DNA from: Spongilla lacustris
Taxonomy: Eukaryota > Porifera > Demospongiae > Spongillida > Spongillidae
Direction of reading: 5' to 3'
DNA: 64,000 nt
Assembly: GCA_949361645.1 (NCBI GenBank)
Contig: OX442415.1
Coordinates: 17,635,269-17,699,268 of the forward strand
Made by a program: the position numbers and the translations under genes. The notes under the pieces were generated by a model, which saw only the letters and a list, made by a program, of their open reading frames with translations, made no database searches and had not been told where the DNA came from. Positions 24,798-35,403 of the stretch are shown here, piece after piece (position 1 is the stretch's first letter; each line of letters starts with the position of its first letter).

Positions 24798-25267
24798 GCA
24801 ATTACATGTACTATGTTATGGTTGGGTGATGCCATGAGATTGTTGAAGCCTTGCAATGGAGGTGGTATCCCATTCACTAACTTCCATTCTCCTTTGTTGT
24901 GTGGTCTAACTACTACATGTAGGCTCTGCAGTTTGGTCGGATCGACAATGGTGCATTCATACTAGATTTCCAGGCACCCTTTTCTCCCTGTTCAAGCATT
25001 TGCAACTGCTCTGGCCAACCTGGTGTGAGCAAGCTGGGACCCCCCTTGCCCTGGCCCTGTGCACTTTTCACTGCCTGTTTAGTGTGCTATTGTGCCATCA
25101 GTTACTGCGGCTTTAGGGAAAAATGTTTTTTGTTTGCCTCCGTGTGTGTCAACCTTGTGTGTCATCTTGTGAGACTTATACCACTTTCATTCTCCATATA
25201 TGGCATGTGCAGTGTGTTCATGCTTCATCTAGGGTATGCTGCCCATACAAATGCCCCCACCCTGTGC

Positions 25268-25470
25268 AATATGAGAGAGGTGTACACAGTACCATGATAT
25301 GAGAGGTGTACACAGTACCATGATATGAGAGAGGTGTACGCAGCACCATGATATGAGAGAGGTGTACACAGCACCATGATATGAGAGAGGTGTACACAGC
25401 ACCATGATATGAGAGAGGTGTACACAGCACCATGATATGAGAGAGGTGTACACAGCACCATGATATGAGA
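25268..25470. repeat. 28-bp minisatellite, about 7 copies
   Basis: The unit is ATGAGAGAGGTGTACACAGC plus ACCATGAT. Two early copies lack a GA dinucleotide. No coding evidence. Confidence 0.95.
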
Positions 25471-26344
25471 GGTATATGCACAGAAGAAGAAAATGTTTTC
25501 TTGCCACACAACTAGGGAGGGTGGGGGGGAGGGGTTGCTTGCAAATGCAGTTATTGTCAGATGTAAGGAAGGAGTTCTTCTGTGCATTCATTTCATCAGA
25601 CAACGGGTACTAGACATAGCAAGACAACAGGTATGCTGACTAGACAGCAAGGTGCTTTGGCCCAACTGGTCCTACGAATAACTGAAATCAATATCACAAA
25701 CCACAAAAATGGTGTGTGTGTGTGTGTGAGGATGTGCGGGTGTGTGAGCTTGTGCGGGTGTGAGCATGTGAGGATGTGTGGTGTGCACATCCACACATGC
25801 ACACTCAGTATCATGTCTTTGCAATATGCAGTCATAGCAATGTGTATATTTTGGATATGGTCTAGAGCTAGCTAATCTGAATATGATTTGTGTACACAAT
25901 AAAAGGAATGTTGTGTGCAGCTCACATTGTGCAAAAGTGGTCCTGCTGTATATGGTACATGTACATGTGTCTTGGGGTAAACATTCCCCTAATAGAGTGT
26001 TATGACACAGTCCTGTATTTTCAAGGAATTCATATGAACAATATCATAAACTAAATGCTCCCAATAGCTGTTTAGAGTACATGTCTCAGAGAACACACCA
26101 GGATTGGGGGACTTGAAAATGAAGGGAAAATGGAAACACTGTCCTGGTAGAAGGACACCTGCAAGGGAGGGGGTGGGGTTTAGAACTAGTAGGAGGGGGG
26201 AGGAGGGACCCACCTCCCCTGGTATCAAAGTAGAACCTGTGTATTTCCCCTCACTGCTCCATGAGGGTTTTGCCCTGGGAACGTGCTAATACATGTATGC
26301 ATAGCAAGTGGAAGGAAGTGTTATGATCTATACAACAGCCATAC

Positions 26345-26836
26345 ACCCACCAAACACAGGGAGAGGCTCCCATATGGTACAAACCCACCAGATGCTGGGG
26401 GAGGCTCCCCTATGGTACACGCCCACCAGACCCTGGGGGAGGCTCCCCTGTGGTACATGCCCACCAGACCCTGGGGGAGGCTCCCCTATGGTACACGCCC
26501 ACCAGACGCTGGGGGAGGCTCCCCTATGGTACACGCCCACCAGACGCTGGGGGAGGCTCCCCTATGGTACACGCCCACCAGACCCTGGGGGAGGCTCCCC
26601 TGTGGTACATGCCCACCAGACCCTGGGGGAGGCTCCCCTATGGTACACGCCCACCAGACGCTGGGGGAGGCTCCCCTATGGTACACGCCCACCAGACGCT
26701 GGGGGAGGCTCCCCTATGGTACACGCCCACCAGACGCTGGGGGAGGATTCCCTATGGTACACGCCCACCAGACGCTGGGGGAGGCTCCCCTATGGTACAC
26801 GCCCACCAGACCCTGGGGGAGGCTCCCCTATGGTAC
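26345..26836. repeat. 38-bp minisatellite, about 13 copies
   Basis: The unit is CCCACCAGACGCTGGGGGAG plus GCTCCCCTATGGTACACG, with ACGCTG/ACCCTG and ACACG/ACATG variants. It lies in an intron of the minus-strand MYCBPAP-like gene, between the LTNTDSPLYHAW and FYFDTRG pieces. Open frames across it are repeat by-products. Confidence 0.95.
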
Positions 26837-27919
26837 ATGTACATGCTTACAGGAGGGAAAGCTGGTATATCCTGGCGCTGACCACGCCTCTCTGCAAGGT
26901 ATGCAGACTGCCTCCAGGCATGGTAGAGGGGAGAGTCTGTATTGGTCAGCCCTGTAAGGAGAGGGAGGGGGAGAGGGGGAGGAGGGGAAGAAGGGAGGAA
27001 GGGGAGAGGACAGGTATATGTACAGTAAATGAAAGACAAGGGAGTGGTGAGGGGAGGAGGCAGTAGTACCTTTCTCCTTCTGCACAACACTTGGTGTACC
27101 AACAAACTCTAGTTCTGGGTGTAGTCCCTTCTCAGTCTGTGGATTCTGAAACACCACACATGTAATATGTACCTCACGGCACACACATCCACACACTCAC
27201 TTTATTCCTGACATCATCTCCAATGTTGACTTTCTGTTTCCTAAATTCACTCCCAACATGACCTACATGTACACATGATCAGAATCCATCATTATCACCA
27301 GGTGACATAGGGCGTGGTAGGTCATCTCCTCTTTCACCTCTATAGGCCGTACCTCTGGTAGGACCACTGGAGGTGGGCGTGTCATCTGGGAGGGGCAGGA
27401 AAATGTTACATGCTTAGTGGCCTCAATGCAATCCTCCCACCAACCCCTCCCACTCTCCTCCTCCCCACTCCCACCTCATTCTTTTTGTACAAAGTTGCAG
27501 CGTAGCGCTCTGATGGAGCCAACACACTGTGTGGTATGAAGGTGCTGGTGATGTCATAGCGAGGGCCTGGGTCTGGGGACCCTGAGGAGGGAGGGGAGTA
27601 GAGAGGAGGGAAAAGAGGGAGGGAGGAGAGTGATCACGATATCAAACAGTGTACGTACATGTATAAAGTTGTGAGCTTTGCCACAACTGATGTCACATTG
27701 TTAAAAATAAATGTTTACCATTTGTCTCCCTGATTGGTGGCATCTTCCCGCTGGCGGGACTTCTTAACTAGAACTTTCTTCAGCTTCTTCGTTTCAACAC
27801 GAGGAGGAGGGGCTTGACGATGGATCTGCAATACGTGGGAGGGGAGGAAGACCTTTTCTTTGTAAGCCTCTCCAATAAAACTTTTCGCAGAAATAAATAC
27901 ATGCACAGCACCCAGACCA

Positions 27920-29372
27920 TTGCAGTGGATTTATGATCAGTTAAGAATAATTATAATAATATTAATAGTTATTAATAAGCCGTGTTGCAGATGCAATGGC
28001 ATGTATGCTCGTTGTGTGGATTGTTACCCCGGAAGACAAGGTAAGTGCACAAATCCTTTCACAAAGTCATCACAAGCCCAATCTCAGCCACCCGCGTCGA
28101 GACCCTCACAGACTTCATCACATGTGTCATTACCCCCGACACCATGTTCAGAACCCCTTCCCCCTCCCCCGAGTTTCTTAATTCCCAGCAGCCAGAGCTC
28201 CCCCGGTCCCCCAATGACAATGCGTGTCCACAATGGTCCCCCACCGCGTGAGCCGCGCATGACCCACGTGAAGCAATGACCTGTTCTCCCCCGCCACTAA
28301 CCAATAACCACACTTCAATTCTCCCAGCACTTCAGCCACCCTGCAGCCACCAACCCTCCTCCCTTCACTCCCAAATCCTCCACAACTGCACCTTTCATTA
28401 ACACCGCTCTCCCAACAGCTGCCCACATCATCATCACCTCCTTCGAATGCTTTATTACCCACCGCATCAGCCACACCTATGCCACCACCTGCCTCACAGT
28501 CACCTTCGACGCTGCCGCCCTCACAGCTGCCCCCCCTTACCTGAGCCCCAGACGTGGCAACGGCGAGTCAGGCCTCCACCGTGACCACTGTCACCATCAT
28601 CCCCGCCCCCAACATCCCTCCCCCAGCCACCTACTCCACCCACCACCTTGCCCCAGCACGCTCAGCCCTCAGGTTCCCCATCACCAGTAGCAACCCCCCT
28701 ACACCCAGGGTCTGACCCACCATCCCTCCCATCACCTTCTCCAATCCCCTTGCCCCCCCAATCACCCCCTGGTCCTTCATTTAGGCGCCAACATCATCCC
28801 CCCGCCCTCCCCCCCCCCCCACCAACCCCAAGAGTCATTTACCCAATCCCAATCATATTCTCAGGACTCAACGTCTACCAGATCGCACTCAAGAAAACCC
28901 TGCGTGGTCGAGGGATGTCTGGAGCTGATCGCCCCAACAATGTGGAGGCCCCACATGATGCTTCACGCTCAGAACATCCTCCCAGGAGACGTCCCCTTCA
29001 AGTGGCTGGAGGAGCAGGACTCCTTCATTTGCTGCCATTGTCACTATATAGTAGCCAGTTCACGTGCAGGATCGCATTCAGCCAAATGCAGAGGCCCAGC
29101 CACAGAAGCAGGGGTTCACCAAGCACTCCACACACACCCCACCGTCGGCCCAGGTTCCGGCCGTCGAGACCTATGGGTGCTGGAGAACAGAAACCAGGGA
29201 CTCCTTCTCTCGTCTAGTAGCTTGGCTGGCCTTACAGCTACATTGCAGCGAGTCCAAAGCCTTGGTCAGCATTTACCAACGACTCAACCTCACTTTGGTT
29301 CGCTGCGCAGCCAGAACCTTACTTTCACGTGTCGGCACCCAGACCACAGAGGGTTAAAAACTTTAGTGTAGG
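27920..29372 (+). pseudogene. Retroelement-type ORF remnant
   Basis: Plus-strand sequence begins with a Cys cluster (CCRCNGMYARCVDCYPGRQG, at about 27980-28040). This resembles the CxC...C..C...R.G.C head found in proteins of marine-invertebrate retroelements. A long proline/serine-rich stretch follows (28075-28860). After a frame change comes a zinc-finger-like EEQDSFICCHCHYI...GSHSAKC block (about 29005-29090). A last open part carries SIYQRLNLTLVRCAARTLLS near 29265-29325. Frames change at least twice, so it is either spliced or decayed. An AT-rich stretch of TTA/ATT units follows at 29440-29478. The family is unnamed. The element lies inside the MYCBPAP-like gene. Confidence 0.4.
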
Positions 29373-29514
29373 ACTCCCTCGTGATTTCATTTTGTATAGA
29401 TTATTGGTTATTGGTACATATGTGTATTTGTAATTGTAATTTTTTGTAATAATAATAATTATTATTATTATTATTTTAGTACTGTACATGTACCGCAATG
29501 TTGATTGTTTTGTC

Positions 29515-30655
29515 CACCTCACATTACCCCCTCCCACCTCCCATCACACCCTCCCCACCTCCCATCACACAATCCCCACCTCCCATCACACCCTCTCCAC
29601 CTCCCATATCTCCCTCCCCACCTCCCATCACACCCTCCCACCTCACATCACACAATCCCACCTCCCATCACACCTCCCATCACACCCTCCCCATCTCCCC
29701 ACACACCCTCCCCACCTCCCATCACACCCTCCCACCTCCCATCACACCCTCCCACCTCCCATCACACCCTCCCACCTTCCATCACACAATCCCCACCTTC
29801 CCATCCCTCCCTCCCCACCTCCCATCACACCCTCCCCACTTTTCCTCGCACCCTCCCATAACACACTCCCCACCTCCCATCACCCCTCCCCACCTCCCAT
29901 CACACCCTCCCCACCTCCCATCTCACACTCCCCACCTCCCATCACACCCTCCCCACCTCCCATCATACCCTCCCCACGAGGAGGAGGAGAAGGGGTCTTT
30001 AACTCACCCGTGGATAGATGTACATGTACATCTCCTGTATTGCATCCAAAACTGTTGCCTTGTAGCCACATTTCTCTCAAGCTGATGTGTCACACCCTCC
30101 TCACCACCCATCACACCCTCCCCACCTCCCATCACACCCTCCCCACCTCCCATCACACCCTCCCCACCTCCCATCACACCCTCCCCACCTCCCATCACAC
30201 CCTCCCCACCTCCCATCACACCCTCCCCACCTCCCATCACACCCTCCCCACCTCCCATCACACCCTCCCCACCTCCCATCACACCCTCCCCACCTCCCAT
30301 CACACCCTCCCCACCTCCCTCACACCCTCCCACCTCCCATCACACACTCCCACCTCTCATCACACACTCCCCACCTCTCATCACACCCTCTTTACCTCCT
30401 ATCACAACCTCCCCACCTCCCATCACACCCTCCCCACCTCCCATCACACCTCCCCACCTCCCATCACACCCTCCCCACCTCCCATCACACCCTCCCCACC
30501 TCCCATCACACCCTCCCCACCTCCCAACACCCTCCCCACCTCCCAACACCCTCCCCACCTCCCATCACAACCTCCCCACCTCCCATCACACCCTCCCCAC
30601 CTCCCGTCTCACCCTCCCCACCTCCCATCACACCCTCCCCACCTCCCATCACAGG
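29515..30655. repeat. 21-bp minisatellite, two blocks
   Basis: The unit is CCCTCCCCACCTCCCATCAC plus A, with shortened variants. Blocks are about 29515-29975 and 30090-30655, separated by ~115 bp of unique sequence. The minus strand (sense for the MYCBPAP-like gene) is G-rich. The core GGTGTGATGGGAGGTG resembles the 15-bp array at 23545-24797 on the other strand. Confidence 0.95.
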
Positions 30656-31000
30656 GATCACACTCTCCCCACCTGCACTGCTAGGTTCCTCCAGGACGGC
30701 CGGCTGCTTCCCTTTCTTGGCCTCCGCCTCCTTCTTCTCCTTTGGTCCCTTTGGGGGGACCTTGGGGTTGGCCTTCCCTGGGGGCACCTCCCCCTCGGGG
30801 GTCGGAGGGGACACAACATTTGGCACCATATATGGCCTTGAGTCTTTGCAGGAGGTGGTGATGGTAGAACAGCTGGAACAGCATGTGTCTGGTCAGCATG
30901 TCCTGTATGGGGGAGGGGATGGGGAGGAGGAAGGTGATGATTAAATGGTTATAGATTACAGAGGATTAGAGAAGAGAGCCATTGCTGATTTACATGTACA

Positions 31001-31028
31001 GTGTGTGTGTGTGTGTGTGTGTGTGTGT
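31001..31028. repeat. GT dinucleotide microsatellite
   Basis: A run of about 14 GT units in a presumed intron of the MYCBPAP-like gene. Confidence 0.9.
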
Positions 31029-31540
31029 ATTATGTTACTTGGGGTGAGGGTACTTGCCCTGTGCAATGACCAGGGACCAGTAATATGTCAGTTAACACAC
31101 CTCAATGGCACTCCTCTTCTCTACATGGAGGTGAAAGGCCACACCCCTCAGGACAAACACAAGGGGCATCCCGTTGGCCAGCACAGGTCCGGTCATGTCT
31201 CAGAGAACACACCAGGATTGGGGGATGCAACGCTGGAACTATACAGTAAGAACATCAAACCTTGCTCAATTGTCCCGGTTGGATCGATGTACATGTACTG
31301 TATAGCCTACTATAGGGCAGAAATATCGTTCCCCTTCAAGATTTCGTCCACCGATGACTGCTCGGGGATGTTCTGTTGCTGGGGGAGCAGGACTGCTGAG
31401 GTTGTCGGACTGCCATCAGAGACGCCAGCGCTGTGGTCTTTCTTCCTATTTATTATTTGGCTGACATTATCACTAGCTCCAAATGATGCGCAAACAGCGC
31501 AATAGCAGCTGTTAATTTCTTATGTGTGGTCAATAAACTA

Positions 31541-31815
31541 AAGACGTTCAAAGTGCACACGTGAACCTAACGTGAGGGTTATAGTATCGGTGGTTGGCGG
31601 TACCGGTAGGCGATTCATCGTTACCGGCGTCGTCGAGGTACAATACACCGAAGCATGAAGCACCTTTATGCGTACGTGACTGGGGTATTGATAGTAATTA
31701 TACTCATCATGTGTCCTGAGGGGAGGGGGGGGGGGGGTTGGGGGGTCCGGACCCCCAGGACCCCCTCGCTGGATCCGCTCTTGGCCTGACAACACTGCAT
31801 TGCAGATCTGGTGTT
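31541..31815. promoter_or_regulatory. Diverged duplicate of 20133-20290; candidate divergent promoter
   Basis: It lies between the MYCBPAP-like N-terminal exon (minus) and a candidate plus-strand exon at 31909, so it could be a shared divergent promoter. The extra internal segment at about 31690-31790 contains a G run and GGTCCGGACCCCC next to GGATCCGCTC. That composition resembles conserved ends of DNA-transposon relics seen in many marine invertebrates. The promoter role is inferred only from position. Confidence 0.35.
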
Positions 31816-31908
31816 GGCAGCCCCTTCGCGATCGCAGTGCGGTACGTACAATAATAGATATCTACTCTAATAATATCTATGGCACACGTACAGTGTCCTA
31901 TTACACAG

Positions 31909-32053
31909 GATGCTGGTATGTGTACATAGGGGACGATGACCCAGAAGACCATAGCCTCTGTGTGGTGGAGCACAAAGCCATCAAGGGTCTCTACCAGGGC
32001 CTGGGTCCAGCAATGCTGCTGCAGATCACGTGGAAGCTGGAGTTCTTCGAGAA
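31909..32053 (+). CDS. Candidate internal exon, unrecognised
   Basis: An acceptor (TTACACAG) precedes an open stretch encoding GCWYVYIGDDDPEDHSLCVV, then HKAIKGLYQGLGPAMLLQIT and WKLEFFEK. It ends at GAGAAG followed by GTACCA. The composition is that of a folded protein, but no family was recognised. It lies in the ~0.9-kb block partly shared with the start of the TULP4-like locus, yet this exon has no counterpart there. Confidence 0.4.
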
Positions 32054-32150
32054 GGTACCACAAGATGTAGTAATATTACTGATCACGTTGTGGTTCATAT
32101 GTAGCCAGGAACTGTTGTGGGAATCTGCTTTACTTGCCCATACTACAAGG

Positions 32151-32454
32151 AGGCACTCACTTGGGCTAGTTCTGGAGTCCTTGTTGGTCAAGTCAAAAGT
32201 CAGTGCTATAGTCATATAATACAGTAGCACTCATGTTGTACTATTTGGGCTAGTCCACACCTTACTTTCTTTGTGTCCTCCATGTTGTGTGTAATGTGTG
32301 TATTGTAGTTGTGCATGTATAATGTTTGCATATATGGTGTTAGGTAATATTTGTGTTTGGATGTCACATTCATACAGATGCTGCATGCAAGTGCATGCAG
32401 TCATTTGGCCCATTCAGTGTCTACCTTTTGTAGGGAAACAGATACTGAAAGCTG
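32151..32454. repeat. Second copy of the 20697-21012 segment
   Basis: Same order and orientation as the first copy, with a ~4-bp insertion and several substitutions. The copies diverge after GAAAGCTGAT. Confidence 0.85.
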
Positions 32455-32644
32455 ATTGTAAGCTCTCAGCTGGACATGTGGACACTGGACTGTGTTGAAG
32501 GTTTGAAACATTAATGTATTTTGCCAGTGGCGGGGGTATTCTTGTTCCTATGGTAACTGTTGGGATGAAAAACCTGCTAGCTACATTTATAGACTCTGGT
32601 GGTGTGGAAAGTGTTTGTCAAAAGAGTTGTATGTGTGTATTGGT

Positions 32645-32832
32645 GTGTACTGGGTCATGTGATATGTGTACCGGGTCATGTGATGTGTGTACTGGGTCTT
32701 GCAATATGTGTAGTTGGTCATGTGATATGTGTACTGGGTCATGTGATGTGTGTACTGGGTCATGTGATATGTGTACTGGGTCATGTGATGTGTGTACTGG
32801 GTCATGTGATGTGTGTACTGGGTCATGTGATG
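32645..32832. repeat. 21-bp minisatellite, about 9 copies
   Basis: The unit is GTGTACTGGGTCATGTGATG plus T, with ATATGT/ATGTGT variants and one diverged copy near 32697. The six-frame peptides here are repeat artefacts. Confidence 0.95.
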
Positions 32833-32889
32833 TTATGTTGTACAAGTGTGTCATTATAGCAGTGTTTACCGGCTATGTTGGACTGTAAC

Positions 32890-34727
32890 TCTTACACATG
32901 TACATGTTGTACAGTACTGCTTCACTCCATTCTAATCTTAGTATGCTGTAATTCCAGGAGCATAATCCCAGCACTGAGTGTCTTTTATATCTTCTGTACA
33001 TGTGCCAAGTGAGGAACATGGCATCACCACTAAAAGATGATATCTGATTATTTAGCACTGGGTGGGCCATTATTAGAACTATCCACAGTTTGACCAAAGT
33101 ATAACCATAACAATAATTTAGACTCCTCCCCTATCTCCAGCACCTGAGCTTTCTAAAGGCAGACATGTTTACACTCCTATCACTTGAACGCTCCTATCAC
33201 TGCGCGAGACCATTTCGTATACAGATCTGCATTTTCCGCGCATATTCTTTGATATGTATCACCATATGAACCGTATGCAGTTTTGCATACGATTCATATG
33301 CAGAGTCAGCATAACTACCGATTCGGACTGATCACTCATACGAATGGTATCATGGTCTGCATACTATCTCTGCATACTAATTGTTATGCATCTGCATGCG
33401 TCGTGCAGACTCGCTATATGGCACCTCATACGAAGCGTATGGTGCATTGTATGGAACTCCTTTATAAGTCTGCATATGGAGTAGTATAACCAGTACCCAA
33501 AACCATCCAATTAATAATAATAACTGTTTTTAATAATACCAGCAACATTTTGAACTTATACATTAGAAAGTTTGAATTGCAAGTCCAGACGATGAATTTT
33601 CTGCAGATGCCGCTCAGATGCCATCAGGGGGTGGCCTTTTCAAGGGTTAACGAATGGTTGTTCTTCCACCCTCAATCCCGCATGACGCTGTTCTCGTGCT
33701 GCTAGCTTATCCTAAGTGTCCGCCGCACTGTAACAACAGAAGATAAAAGTCAAAGCTTTCAAAACTGACTTACCCTGTGTCAGCGTGATTGCGTGCGTGA
33801 AACTCTCAGCGAGAATCAGCTGTGCTATTTCAAGATATCTGTGGATATAGCAGAGATATGCACTGACATATGTACATCGAGAACGTACCGGCTGCGGCCA
33901 AGTGAGTTCTTTCTTTATAGCCAACGTTGAACCGTTTTTCTGACTGCGATGTAACTCTGCAAATGAAATAATAATCAGCAATACGATTAGATCACTTACC
34001 TTTCAGTGAGTTCAATAAAATCGTCTCTATAGGAATGCAAAATTAATGTATACATTATAGAACGTAATCTAGTCCTTTTTCGCAATCGGCGTACCGTACA
34101 TCTTCGGCTACTTTACTTCCATTATACTCGGCAAGGCTTGCACCTTCTTTTACTGCGCACGAACGAGGCGTAATGCTCTCTGAGGTGAACCGCCTTGTCA
34201 GCTGGATTTGGCGCTTCGATTGGTGCAGCATTTGGTCAGAGATTCTATACTGATACATCCATCATCTCTGATTTGGTGTAACATTTTAGTGGTAGAGTAG
34301 ATCTAGACTTACAAGATTTCAGCATTACTGATGCATGTTGCCGCGGGTCATTCTGTAGTTTCACTTGTCCGCACGATCCAACACTTCTTGCTGACAGCTG
34401 CTGCTTGGTTGAATATGACACGCGCATGCGTGATGGTTTTTATCAATTAATATTTTAAAATAATTTTCAAAATATTCTCAGACACTTACATGTATTCAGC
34501 CATTTAGTAGATCGATTAATGTATGGCAGCTAACATCAAGCTAAAGGTCTTTTTTATTTGGTCTAATGGTATAATAGTCTTTTGAAACGTACCCTCGAGC
34601 GCTCGAGCCCGGATAAATCATACTCAATGAATTTGTTTTAGTGTGTACACTATTGCCTTAAATGGCTTGTTTGTACCAGCTGCAGAAAAACCTCAAGTTT
34701 GTGGATAGACCTTCTCATGAGATCAAA

Positions 34728-34728
<1 letters not shown>
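32890..34728. other. No gene recognised
   Basis: AT-rich intergenic-looking DNA. At 33235-33490 there is a dense cluster of near-palindromic CATATG/GCATAC motifs (ATGCATCTGCATGC, CATACGAAGCGTATG). GCGCATGCG occurs near 34423. A few modest open stretches on the minus strand at 33.7-34.4 kb have no recognisable features. Confidence 0.4.

Positions 34729-34820
<92 letters not shown>
34729..34820. repeat. GT dinucleotide microsatellite, ~90 bp
   Basis: About 45 GT units with a single A interruption. Confidence 0.98.
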
Positions 34821-35059
34821 ATGTTACATAATCTATTGACCAAGCAAGTTACTTAATCAAAATCAATTGTGAAGGACAGTATTGATCTTGATATGCAAGT
34901 TCTAAGTTCAAACCAGTTAATAGTAGGCCTCACTTCAGACAGCATGTTTCAAGGTAAGAAGTTGCTGTTGGGTCAAAGTGTCAGTAGAAAAGCAGCTATA
35001 CACAAAATCACATTATTAGCAGATAGCAAATAAGGTCTGCTGACCTATGTGGAAAGAGG

Positions 35060-35403
35060 AGTGGAAGGAATATTAAAAATAGTGAGAAAGGAAGGGTAGG
35101 GGAAGGAAACGAAGGGAGAGGAGATGGGAAGGAGGGGACCAGCGAAGAATAAGTGGAGGGAAGGAAAGCTGAAGGGAAGAAGGGAAGAAGGGAGGGAGAG
35201 AGGGAATAAAGGAGGTTGGAGGAAGATGGACAAAACAGAAGTAGGGAAAGTGGGAAGGCTGGGGAGGAGAGGAGTGGGGAGAGTGAGGTAGGAGAGTGGG
35301 GAGAGGTAGGATAAAGGAGAGATGGAGGGAGGAGTGGGAGAGAGCGAGGAGGGGGAGAGTGGGGAGACGGAAGGACAATAGGGAGGAGAAAGAAAAAGAA
35401 TAA
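35060..35403. repeat. ~340-bp polypurine tract
   Basis: Almost pure G/A on the plus strand (GGGAGA, GGAAGG and AGGAGG mixtures), so the minus strand shows spurious Pro/Ser/Leu-rich frames. Such tracts can form triplex DNA. Confidence 0.9.

Larger units (their letters stand above)
21168..25028 (+). pseudogene. TULP4-like tubby-domain gene, damaged
   Basis: TULP4 is a large WD40/SOCS-box/tubby protein, presumed a ubiquitin-ligase substrate receptor. Four exon-like pieces match it in the right order. (1) 21168-21232, LLLPTRLKVSVAETFIQ then a GTAAGA donor. (2) From 21820, HVPEPGKLLDYVIRP then SFYTLYVEHMDTLIPVL, the split start of the tubby domain. (3) From 22165, containing WQLAEVTSNVMAS, then TAG at 22468-22470, then FRIQSL, where a lysine is expected. 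(4) From 24923, QFGRIDNGAFILDFQAPF, the conserved end of the domain. Damage: a 46-bp tripled segment shifts the frame in piece 2, TAG interrupts piece 3, and one extra base in piece 4 separates FSP from VQAFATALANL. WD40 exons were not found. Family membership is fairly sure from the last exon. Decay, as opposed to sequence error, is inferred. Confidence 0.65.
26080..31470 (-). pseudogene. MYCBPAP-like axonemal protein gene, exons scrambled
   Basis: MYCBPAP is a MYC-binding-protein-associated, cilium/sperm-related protein. Minus-strand pieces match it. 31311-~31470 is the N-terminal VDEILKGNDISAL. 27719-27825 has VETKKLKKVLVKK. 27475-27581 has YDITSTFIPHSVLAPSERY. 27299-27385 begins MTRPPPVVLPEV. 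27070-27145 has HPELEFVGTPSVV. 26851-26951 has LTNTDSPLYHAWRQ. 26214-26236 has FYFDTRG. From 26158, LLPGQCFHFPFIFKS then PNPGVFSET ends the ASH-like part. The next pieces, TGPVLANGMPLVFVLRGVAF (31101-31225) and LTRHMLFQLFYHHHLLQRL plus a Pro/Lys-rich tail (30673-30902), lie upstream, between exons 1 and 2. Several splice phases agree (27475/27385/27145, and 26214 with 26158). Frame breaks occur after SET, inside 30673-30902 and at 27719/27581. The gene is probably inactive or misassembled. Confidence 0.65.

Noticed and set aside
23444..24965. Open frames encoding His/Ser-rich, Met/Gly-rich and Arg/Asp-rich repeats
   Set aside because: A 15-bp tandem repeat keeps all frames open. The array lies in a presumed intron.
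26283..27066. Gly/Pro-rich plus-strand frames over the 38-bp array
   Set aside because: Repeat by-product lying opposite minus-strand MYCBPAP-like exons and intron.
29488..30944. Pro/His/Ser-rich open frames of up to ~400 codons
   Set aside because: Translation of the 21-bp array. The real coding signal at 30673-30902 is on the minus strand.
20133..31815. LTR pair of a retrotransposon (20133-20290 and 31541-31815)
   Set aside because: The copies are diverged and unequal, lack clear TG...CA ends, and no gag-pol lies between them.
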